In this document: positions 23,201 to 32,375 of the stretch, piece after piece
Layout: every line of letters begins with the position of its first letter
Numbering within the stretch: the first letter of the stretch is position 1
DNA from: Mytilus trossulus
Lineage: Eukaryota; Mollusca; Bivalvia; Mytilida; Mytilidae
Assembly: GCF_036588685.1 (NCBI RefSeq)
Contig: NC_086374.1
Span: 21,940,886-22,004,885, forward strand
Direction: 5' to 3'
DNA: 64,000 nucleotides
The notes under the pieces: generated by a model
What the model was told of the DNA's origin: nothing
Seen by the model: the letters and a program-made list of their open reading frames with translations, nothing else
Database searches by the model: none
Position numbers and translations under genes: made by a program

Positions 23201-23276
23201 TATTGTGTGATTTCTTAAAAAAGTGAAAGTGTGTTTAATTATCTTTATCTTTCAACATTATTGTTTTTACTTTTTA
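20267..23276. other. USP1 3' untranslated and downstream region
   Basis: Begins with the USP1 3' UTR. AATAAA-type signals occur near 21160 and 22962; which one is used cannot be told from sequence. The stretch also holds the long inverted repeat at 21010-21810. Near 22650-22690 there is a worn fragment of the common repeat with TCATTTGGTTTCTGTTGGAG. No other gene is seen. Confidence 0.45.
21010..21810. repeat. Imperfect inverted repeat about 85 bp per arm
   Basis: The left arm, 21010-21095, includes TAATCTTTAGCATTA, AAATATACACA and TCCCATAAAAAGTAACTTG. The complement of the right arm, about 21720-21810, includes TAATCTATAGCATTA, AAATATACACA and TCCCATAAAAACTTACTTG. By eye the arms are about three-quarters identical, with small gaps. 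The AT-rich spacer is about 620 bp. It is probably an old foldback or MITE copy. Confidence 0.55.
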
Positions 23277-23790
23277 TTAGCCCACCTGGCCCGAAGGGCC
23301 AAGTGAGCTTTTCTCATCACTTTGCGTCCATCTTTGTCGTCTGTTAACTTTTACAAAAATCTTCTCCTCTGAAACTAATGGGCCAAATTTTCCAAACTTG
23401 GCCACAATCATCATTGGGGTATCTTGTTTTAAAAATGTGTTCAGTGACCCAGCCAACCAACCAAGATGGCTGCATGGCTAAAAATAGAACATAGGGGTAA
23501 AATGCAGTTTTTGGCTTATAACTAAAAAAAAAGCATTTAGAACAAATCTGACATGGGGTAAAATTGTTTATCAGGTCAAAATCTATCTGCCCTGAAATTT
23601 TCAGATGAATTGGACATTCTGTTGTTGGGTTGCTTCCCCTGCAGTGGTAATTTTAAGGAAATTTTGCTGTTTTCTGTTATTTTCTTGAATATTATTTTAG
23701 ATAGAGATAAACTGTAAACAGCAAAATAAGACCTAAAAATAAGTCTACATGACCAAAATGGTCAATTGACCCCCTGGCACCATACAGCCT
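23277..23790 (+). repeat. Dispersed repeat with CACCTGGCCC hairpin end
   Basis: Starts TTAGCCCACCTGGCCCGAAG, a short hairpin (GGCCC-GAA-GGGCC), followed by AGTGAGCTTTTCTCATCA. It then carries blocks such as TGGCCACAATCATCATTGGG and TCAGATGAATTGGACA. The same family is present in the opposite orientation and tandemly expanded at 27842-29552. It is non-coding and is taken to be a bivalve repeat. Confidence 0.65.
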
Positions 23791-24085
23791 TCAACAATGA
23801 GCAAAGTCTATACCGCATAGTCAGCTTTAAAAGGCCCTAAAATGACAAATGTAAAACAAATCAAACAAGAAAATTAACGGCCTAATTTATGTACTAAGAC
23901 TGAACGAAAAACAAATATGTAACACATCAACAAAAGACATGTTACAGGCTCCTGACTTGAGACAGGCACATACAAAAAGAATGTGGCGAATTAAGCATGT
24001 TAGCACAGGGCTTCCAAAACGGTCATATATTCCCATCATTTGTATAATGTTCGGTAAAAGTCCCGCTGGGCAAAGCATGAAACAG
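23762..24085 (-). repeat. Common mussel-type repeat, minus-orientation copy
   Basis: On the minus strand it reads CAAGTCAGGAGCC, then TGATGTGTTACATATTTG, AGGCCGTTAATTTTC, AGGGCCTTTTAAAGC and TTGCTCATTGTTGAAGGC. Related plus-orientation copies are at 30455-30720 and 61235-61372. I recognise this as widespread in mytilid sequence. The 63-residue frame inside it is incidental. Confidence 0.55.
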
Positions 24086-25327
24086 TCATCTGCTTTTTAG
24101 TTTTCAAGGCTTTTTATGTCATTTTAACATAATTCACGATCTTTTTGACCCAACCTTTTGCCTTTAACATCCACACATTTCTGGTCATAATTTCACAGGG
24201 ATCCATTCAATTCAACTTAAATTATTGACCTACAACCAAATGTGTCGAAAACGCTGACAACATCATAGCATAACACGAACCCAAAAAAGATTTTGCTTTC
24301 ATGTAAAAATCAGTTGAAAAAGGCTTAACTCATCATATGGAAAAAAATAGAAATACAAATGTAATACTTAAGAGTGAACGTGGCTGGGAACTTGTATATC
24401 CAAACAACAACAAGCTTATAAGTGTAGATCTGAGAGTACTTTCAGTTACTGAAAGTTCAAAGCCAAACCAACTAACAAAAAATAATCATGCATCTTAGAC
24501 TAAATAATCAATCAGTACACATCCAACATCCAATGGATTTAGTGAAAAGACATCATAAACAGTCAGAGAAAAACATGACCTTGTGCAATGCCAAGATACA
24601 GGTATCAGCAAATTATAGATCCATGAATGTGTATTATGTATAGAACAATAATATTTTGTTTGTTTTTAATTTACTGATAACAAAATCAATATTGATACCA
24701 AGAAAAACAATATTCACTGATCTAATAACAGTGTCGTCTTGAACATGTATGAAATATTTGCCACTGGACATTCTGCAACCAAAAATCAAACAATCTAATT
24801 ACAGTGTTGAATTGGAAAATTTTAATAATAAGTTTATTTCATGGATCGATATGTTTACGAGGATCATTTCTAAATTTCTGTGCACAGTAAACAACATTTC
24901 CATAAAAATAAGGATGTGCCATCCCCTTTGAAATAAGTTTCCTACAGGTACAACCAAACTTCAAAACCAAATCTATATTAATTGTCTAACCTACATTTTT
25001 GGTCAATTATTTGTACATTTCATGAATACCAGTAAGACATAACTCAAACTATAAATGAATACCATATGAAATTGAGAATGGTAATGGGGAATGTGTCAAA
25101 GAGACAACCCGACCATAGAGACAAAAAAGTATATAACTGTTCATTAGTCAGTGTTTTGGTACTGGCATGAATTGTAATTTCTTTTACTTAACTTCCCTGT
25201 GAATACTTTAAGAAATCATTAAACAAATCCAAGTTTCCAATTCCAAAGGATGAATTTGTGTTCTTTAAAAAATCATTTTGGTCATAAAGCTCCTAATGTT
25301 TCCCTGGATTTCAAATGTTTAAGCTTT
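24086..25327. other. Intergenic, no gene seen
   Basis: AT-rich DNA without recognisable exons. A fragment at 25080-25130 (AATGTGTCAAAGAGACAACC, then CGACCATAGA) belongs to the same repeat as 27638-27845 and 59604-59800. Confidence 0.4.
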
Positions 25328-26008
25328 CCTGATGAGGGATAATTTAGAAAAGGGCTTTGGACGTACAAAATGATGAAAGTGTTATCACTCAGTATTTTAA
25401 AAGGGGATGAAAATATACAACAAGTATATCGAAAGGGGAATTAAAATTAACAATCAGTATGTGAAAAGGGGAATAAAATAAACAGCCAATTCACAAACAA
25501 GAGAATAAAAATAAACAACCAGTTTAATATAAACAGTAGAATAAAAATAAACAACCAGTATGTCAAAAGGGGAATATTAAAAAGGATAATTTCTGATGAA
25601 GGATAATTTAAAAAAGGAATTAAGACGTATTTATGAAAGCAATATCATTCAGTATTTACAAAGTGGATATAAAATAAACAACTAATAAGTGGAAAGGTAG
25701 AATAAAAATAAAATTAAAAAAAATATGTAACCAGTATGTCCTAAGGGGAATAAAAATGAATAACCAGTATGTTGTAATTGGGAAGAATAATTAACAAACA
25801 GTATGTGAAAATAAAATTAAAATGAATAACCAGTGTGGGAAAAGGGGAAATAAAAAAAATACACAACCAGACAGTATGTGAAAAGGAGAAATACAAATGA
25901 ACAAATAGTATGTTAAAAGTGGATTCAAAATACACAACTAGGATGTAAAAAGGGGGGAAAATGAACACCCAGTATGTGAAGGGGGAATAAAAAATAAACC
26001 TGTCAAAG
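25328..26008. repeat. Degenerate minisatellite, unit about 30-35 bp
   Basis: About eighteen diverged units, each with an AAAAGGGGAATAAAAAT-like block and an AACAACCAGTATGTG-like block. A second layer is visible: the longer block TGATGAGGGATAATTTAGAA, followed by GACGTA and ATCACTCAGTATTT, occurs at 25332 and again near 25590. The array may therefore have a higher-order period near 260 bp. Long incidental open frames on the minus strand come from this periodicity. Confidence 0.75.
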
Positions 26009-26010
26009 GG

Positions 26011-26884
26011 ACATGAAAAATATACCATAAAATCTATAAAAAAAGATCAGACATGAAAGCACATTCACATTGTTAGTCTCTCTTGCATCAATCTACAGCA
26101 GAAAATGCAAAATTTGTGTAAGCCAGCATTATTTTCTTAAATGCTTAATATGATTAAGGAAGTGTTTTAAGGCATAACTTTTAAAATTTGTATAAAAAAA
26201 AACTAACTCTGACTAACACTGTTTTGGTAATAAAAGCATGTTATTACAAATACTTAGTGTTTTACCTTGTAGAACATGTTTTTGGTTAACCACTGGGAAG
26301 TTATGTTGTAACATATGTCATAGATTTAGACCATTGTTTACCTTTATTCATTTCATGTGACTATGATCCTTAATAAAATTATAATAAGCAATGTATAAAA
26401 CAGCCAGTTGTATTATTATGATAATAATATTACTGTCTGTTTTATACGTTGCTTATTTCAATATAGTCTGAACTTAAAAAGAAAAAGTCCATAAAGAAAT
26501 ACAAATTAAAAATTGATTGTCAAATGATTTTGCTTAAAAGCACTTTTAAACTAGAAAAAGCACTTTTAAACTAGAGGCTCTTAAGAGCCAGTGTCACTCA
26601 CCTTGGTCTATGTGCATATTAAACAAAGGACACAGATGGATTCATGACAAAATTGTGTTTTGGTGATGGTGATGTGTTTGTAGATCTTACTTTACTGAAC
26701 ATTCTTGCTACTTACGATTTTCTCTATCTGTAATAAACTTGGCCTGGTTTTAGAAACAGAGGAAAATATTTTGTTAAAACTTAGAAAAATTTACCAAATT
26801 AATGAAAATTGTTAAAAATTGACTATAAATGTATGTAACAACGTATTAGATTTTAGCGAGAGAAATTTATGTATTACTGAAAAA
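26011..26884. other. Intergenic with short repeats
   Basis: Contains the hairpin at 26383-26457, a tandem duplication of AAAGCACTTTTAAACTAG at about 26539-26575, and then a GAGGCTCTTAAGAGCC palindrome. From the palindrome a repeat related to the CACCTTGGTCTATGTG family runs to about 26760. No gene is seen. Confidence 0.45.
26383..26457. repeat. Strong 75-base hairpin
   Basis: The 26-base arms (26383-26408, AATAAGCAATGTATAAAACA and on) and 26432-26457 pair with two mismatches around a 23-base AT-rich loop. It could be a tiny foldback element or, if transcribed, a precursor-like RNA hairpin. Nothing else supports an RNA gene. Confidence 0.55.
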
Positions 26885-27205
26885 TTATTACACCAGGGTT
26901 TTCGATATCACAACTGGTCAAAACATTTACTAAATTTTATCACGGGTATAAGGAAATAATTCGTAAATATAACTCAACATGCAGACATCTTATACGTTCA
27001 GGTATTTCACATTAAATTTTTTATGGAAATATTCTTTATAAAGCACAAAAATGTCAGTATTCTCCTCAGAAACTAACAAAACCTTTAAATAGACTTATTA
27101 AAAGGGGATATAGTTACGATACTGTTGTCAGGTCATTAAAGATTGCATATTTTGGCTTTAACATTGATTCACTGATAGGGTCTTTGCATCGGAACTAAAC
27201 ACATT
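26885..27205 (+). pseudogene. Decayed C-terminal fragment of a repeat-borne protein
   Basis: In one plus-strand frame about 100 codons read as a basic, protein-like sequence broken by one stop (TAA near 27012-27014). Blocks include KFYHGYKEIIRKYNSTCRH, ILYKAQKCQYSPQKLTKPL and RGYSYDTVVRSLKIAYFGF; it ends at a stop near 27197. It joins directly to a recognisable high-copy repeat tail at 27206-27845. I take it to be the C-terminus of a high-copy mussel retroelement, possibly Penelope-like, but no catalytic motif lies in the window, so the class is unproven. Confidence 0.45.
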
Positions 27206-27845
27206 TATTTCTAAAAAAAACAGTTGTTGGCATGACACGGGTTATGTTCTTCTCATATATTTTATGATAGTATGATACTAAACCCCTAACAGGAGGGATT
27301 GTACCTGATATTCATATGATGAAGACATAATCTTTCAATCAGTTTAATTGAGGTCTGGAGCTGGCATGTCAGTTAACTGCTAGTAGTCTGTTGTTATTTA
27401 TGTATTATTGTCATTTATTTTCTTTTGTTACAGCTTTTGACATCGGACTCAGACTTCTCTTGAACTGAATTTTAATGTGCGTATTGTTATTCTTTTACTT
27501 TTCTACATTGGCTAGAGGTAAAAGGGGAGGGTTGAGATCTCATAAACATGTTTAACCCCGCCACAATTTTGCGCCTGTCTCAAGTCAGGAGCCTCTGGCC
27601 TTTGTTAGTCTTGTATGATTTTAAATTCTAGTTTCTTGTGTATAATTCGGAGTTTAGTATGACGTCCATTATCACTGTACTATTATGCATATTTTTAGGG
27701 GCCAGCTGAAGGACACCTACAGGTGCGGGAATTCTCGCTACATTGAAGACCCATTGGTTGGCTTCGGCTGTTGTCTGCTCTATGGTCGGGTGGTTGTCGC
27801 TTTGACATATTCACCATTTCCTTTCTCAATTTTAATTTTATAAAG
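27206..27845 (+). repeat. 3' tail of the same high-copy repeat
   Basis: Carries GGCATGACACGGGTTATG, AGGAGGGATTGTACC, GAGCTGGCATGTCAGTTAAC, TGTCTCAAGTCAGGAGCCTC and, from 27638, a block ending in CGGGTGGTTGTCGCTTTGAC. The last 200 bases reappear, inverted, at 59604-59800 with about 80 percent identity by eye. It is non-coding. Confidence 0.6.
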
Positions 27846-29552
27846 GGCATTAACTCCTTAAGGGGTCAACTGACATTTTGGTCATGTTGACTTATTTGTA
27901 GATCTTATTTTGCTTAACATTTTTGATGTTTACAGTTTATCTCCTTCTATAATAGTATTCAAGATGATAACCAAAAACAGCAAAATTACCTATCGGGGGG
28001 CAGCAGCCCAACAACCAGTTGTCCAATTCATCTGAGAATTTCAGGGTAAATAGATATTGACAAGATAAACATTTTAACCCCCATGTAAGATTTGCTCTAA
28101 ATGCTTTGATTTCAGAGTTATAAGCGAATAAGCCAAAATACGGTATACATTTTACCCCTATGTTCTGTTTTTAGCCATGGTGGCCATCTCAGTCGGTTTG
28201 GCAGGTCACTGCACACTTTTTGAAACTAGATACCCCAATTATGATTGTGGCCAAGTATGGTTAAATTTGGCCCAGTAGTTTCAGAGGAGAAGATTTTTGT
28301 AAAAAATAACAAAATTTATGAAAAATTGGTAAAAAATTACTATTTTAAAACGACAATTAAGCAGTCAACTGACCATTTTGTTCATGATGACTTATTTGTA
28401 GATCCTACTTTGCTGAAAATTATTGCTGTTTACAGTTTATCTCTATCTATAATAATATTCAAGATAATAACCGAAAACAGCAAAATTACCTTAAAATTAC
28501 CGATTCAGGGGAAGCAACCCAACAGCTGGTTGTCCAATTCATCTGAAAATTTTAGGGCAGATAGAAACAAGTTTACACCATGCCAGATTTGCTCTAGATG
28601 CGTTGGGTTCAGAGTAATAAGCCAAAATATACATTTTACCCCTCTGTTCTATTGTTAGCCATGGCAGCAATCTTGGTTGGTTTGGCAGGTCACTGCACAC
28701 ATTTTTAAACTAGATTCCACAATGATGATTGTGGCCAAGTATGGTTAAATTTGGTCCAGTAGTTTCAGAGGAGAAGATTTTTGTAAAAGATAACAAAATT
28801 TACGAAAAATTGGTAAAAAATGACTATACAGGGCAATAACTCCTTAAGCAGTCAACTGACCATTTTGGTCATGATGACTTATTTGAAGATCCTACTTTGC
28901 TGAACATTACTGCTGTTTCCAGCTTATCTCTATCTGTAATAATATTCAAGATAATAATTGAAAAGAGCAAAATTACCTTAAAATTACCAATTCAGGGGAA
29001 GCAACCCAATAACCAGTTGTCCAATTCATCTGAAAATTTTAGGGCAGATAGATCTCGACTAGATACACAATATTACACCATGTCAGATTTGCTCTAAATG
29101 ATTTGGTTTCAGAGTTAAATAAGCCAAAATTTACATTTTACCCCTATGTTCTTTTTTTAGCCATGGTGGCCGTCTTTGTTGGTTTGGCAAGTCACCAGAC
29201 ACATTTTTAAACTAGATACCCCAATAATGGTTGTGGCCAAGTTTTGTTAAATTTGGCCCAGTAGTTTCATAGGAGAAGATTTTTTATAGAAGTTAATGAC
29301 GAAGGGGGATGCCGCCGGACCAAGATGGACGATGCCAAGCAGTGGCGGATCCAGAACTTTTCCTAAGGGGGGGGGGCCCGCTGACTGACCTAAGGAGGGG
29401 GACCACTCCAGTCATGTTTCAGTGATTCCCTATATAATTAACCATATTTTTCCCACGAAAGGGGGGGCCCGAGCCCCCCAGGGCCCCCCCTGGATCCGCC
29501 TATGCCAAGTGATGAGAAAAGCTCACTTGGACCTTTGGGCCAGGTGAGCTAA
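27842..29552 (-). repeat. Tandemly expanded repeat of the CACCTGGCCC family
   Basis: At least three units of about 450-540 bp (starting near 27842, 28340 and 28830) share AACTCCTTAAG, TGACTTATTTG(T/A)AGATC, CAAAATTACC, CCAATTCATCTGA and GTGGCCAAGT. The right end is GATGAGAAAAGCTCACTTGG followed by GGGCCAGGTGAGCTAA, the inverse of the 23277 end. A hAT-like MITE interrupts it at 29340-29501. The 137- and 66-residue frames in it are chance frames of the repeat. Confidence 0.7.
29340..29501. mobile_element. hAT-like MITE with 8-bp target duplication ATGCCAAG
   Basis: ATGCCAAG at 29332-29339 is repeated exactly at 29502-29509. Between them lies a 162-bp GC-rich element starting CAGTGGCGGATCCAG and ending with the complement of AGGCGGATCCAG. 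An 8-bp duplication with CAGTGGCGG-like ends is typical of hAT elements. It contains long G and C runs and no frame. The insertion is nested in the larger repeat, whose sequence resumes on both sides. Confidence 0.85.
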
Positions 29553-30454
29553 AAAAGAAGTCCTTATCATTATCTAATAGGCCTTATTGAGACTGAGCCT
29601 TTATTTGAATTTTCTTTTGTTTCAATGATTGAGTTGGGTGATCTATGAAGCCTCCAACAAAAACTCATTACCAGGCGACAGAAAACTGCACTTCTTGCAA
29701 TTCAATTTGTAGTTATATATATTGACCTTTTAGCAAGTCTAAAACAAATTGATCCTTGAACCATGGAAATGTGGTCAAAGTCAACCTATTTTCATCACAT
29801 TGATCATTAGAACTAAGCATACTTTGGCTACCAATTTTCTTGGATTGCGGAAACCTTGCATTTTTGTGGTTCTGTAAAATTCTGGATACAACTATAGAAA
29901 TTTGTATTTCATTGCACATTTAAAATAGTGGTTCAACTGTATCTATGAAAATTGGTATCCAAGGAATAATAATGAATCCCCTGTAATTGACCTATTACAT
30001 AAACTAAACCCTGCAACCATTCACTGAACCAGGAAGTATTAAAAAAAAACTCATAAAGATACTATGGGCCAAATATAGTTAACTATTCCCCATAATTTGT
30101 AAGTAAAAAGACAACAGTAGACATTGAACCAAGGAGAGAGATCAGGGTAAGGTGACTTGAGTCAGGCAGACCTGTTCACCTTATAGCTATTTGCAAGACT
30201 CAACTTTTACTATGAGTAACTGAGCAACTGAACTTATTTAAAAAGAGCTTATGTTGCTCACTAGTTCAATTTGCATATTCAACAAGGCAAATCAACATTT
30301 TATACTAGAATATGATTCAAGTTCTGTTCATTTGTGTTACTACATCTTTTGATTGAATTAAGCCATTCCAAATGATATAGCGTGTCTTCTTATGGTGTGA
30401 TGTGACACTAGTGTTTCAGATAAGGGTGATGGTTTGGTACCATTGAAATGTTTA

Positions 30455-30720
30455 GACCTAAGTCAGGAGTCTGATGTTCAGAAGTTGTTGTTTGTTGATA
30501 TGGTTCATAAGTGTTTCTCGTTTAATTATTATAGAATAGACCTTTGGTTTTCCTGTTTGAATGGTTTTACACTATTAATTTTTTGGGCCCTTTATAGCTT
30601 GATGTTGGGTGTGAGCTATGGCTCCGTGTTGAAGACCGTACTTTGACCTATAATGGTTTACTTAAATAAATTGTGTCTTGGATGGAGAGTTGTCTCATTG
30701 GCACAAATACCACATCTTCC
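30455..30720 (+). repeat. Common mussel-type repeat, nearly complete plus-orientation copy
   Basis: Reads AAGTCAGGAGTCTGATG, TTGATATGGTTCATAAGTG, GGGCCCTTTATAGC, GTGTTGAAGACCGTAC and the end GAGAGTTGTCTCATTGGCAC. Other pieces are at 1520-1560, 22650-22690, 42336-42390, 55258-55312, 61080-61135 and 61235-61372, plus the head at 23762-24085. The 70-residue frame inside is incidental. Confidence 0.55.
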
Positions 30721-31657
30721 TACATCTATAAATATAATAGCTGACCTATTGCTAGTATTGCGAAAAACACAATTTCTAATCTAGATACCAAAAGACGATT
30801 GTTGCCAAGTTTGGTTCCAATAGGTCCTGTAGGTTCATAGATTTTTTTGAAACACTATAAACCAACAACAAAGACAGACAGCAAGTGACACGTAATATAA
30901 TGTCTTGTATCTCTATAAATATACCGTTGAAGTAAAGGTTGTGCCTGAAGACTGAATAAAATACCAATGATCTAACTGTAACATATTTTATTACTGTAAA
31001 CGAAGTACTTAATAGAATGAACACTGTACTAACAATAAAACTGTACATATTCTTTGTTACTTAATTCTTATGGTAAGGTTTGTACTAAATATCAATAATA
31101 CATATTTTTGTGACACAATTCTGTACAGTATTAAATGGTTTATCAATATAGTTCCCTTATTATGACAAGACTTTAAAGTATAATTCTGATCTTGATAAAC
31201 CCAAAAGGAAGTGTTTCGTTAATAAATGATAGAAAACAGGCTTTCTAGCGTGTCAATAATTCCTGAAATAATATTTTTTCAAAGAAATGGGCACTGTCAC
31301 AATAGAAATATTTGAGAATACAGAAGTGTTTATTATCATGCCTTATCCACCAAGTTGGGAACAAAATAAGATCTGGTAAAGTGAAATTGAGATATGAATA
31401 TAGTAATCTAAGCATCTGTAAGTAGCTTATTGTTAACACATATCAATACTAGAGTTATCACTTACTACTCAAAATAGATCTACAATATAATCCAATGTTT
31501 CATAGAATAATTTACAGCTCAATTAATGTCATTTATATATTTTTTGAGTTCATATCTACATCTATAAGTTACCCTTTATGCTTTAAAAGCTATGATTTAT
31601 CAGCAGTATATTTGTTTTCAAATAAAGAATTCATATTTCTTTTTGTGTTGGCACTCA

Positions 31658-31975
31658 CATGATACTTATTTTGAATCTTGACACAATGTGTCACATGATA
31701 CATCACATGATACATATTTTGAATCTCTTTATCTGTACACTATGATGTGTCAAAAAATATATATTTTGAATCTTTACACTATGGGTCACAAAATACATAT
31801 CTTGAATCTTGATACTATGCATCACATAATACATATCTTGAATCTTGAAACTATGCGTCACATGATACTTATTTGAATATTTACACTTTGTGTCACATGA
31901 AACATATCTATGCATCACATGATACATATCTTGAATCTTGAAACTATGCGTCACATGATACATATTTTAAATCTT
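31658..31975. repeat. Minisatellite, unit about 34-37 bp
   Basis: About nine diverged units of the form CACATGATACATATTTTGAA then TCTTGACACTATGCGT. The periodic stop-free frames on both strands are a by-product. Units lie head to tail with no constant spacers, so this is not a CRISPR-like array. Confidence 0.75.
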
Positions 31976-32375
31976 TAATTAATACTTATGTTAAACGTTT
32001 GCTGGTTTCATTTTTCATTTATATATATGTCATCATTGTAATATTCCCATAAAAAACTTGTATGTTGAAAATCCTCCTATGAGGTAAGTAAATCAATATT
32101 ACACCTTAACTATAAGGCAATCATTGCACTATTCCATTAATAACAAATAAAATGGGCATAAATGTTCAACAGTATATTTTTCATATGTCTAATTATTATG
32201 TCTTGCAGCATCAACAGAATCGTAATATAGATCTAATGCACAATATAATGTCCTTTCCTCAAATTTCAACAGGAGAATTAGTTGAGTACTAATCTGGTCC
32301 TTCACAGTAAATGCTTATGTCTGCCAGCAGATTTAACTTTCAAAGCCCACTACTGGTATGTTCGACGTTAGAAGA

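Larger units (their letters stand above)
29553..32375. other. Region downstream of GULP1
   Basis: Includes the presumed GULP1 3' UTR next to 32376 and otherwise repeats, listed separately at 30455-30720 and 31658-31975. No further exon was found; the short open frames have no family features. Confidence 0.4.

Noticed and set aside
28245..29097. Plus-strand frames of 137 and 66 residues that resemble each other.
   Set aside because: Their similarity comes from the tandem repeat they lie in; splice or domain features are absent.
31658..31975. CRISPR-like regular repeats.
   Set aside because: Units are directly tandem and diverged, without unique spacers, in an animal genome; it is a minisatellite.
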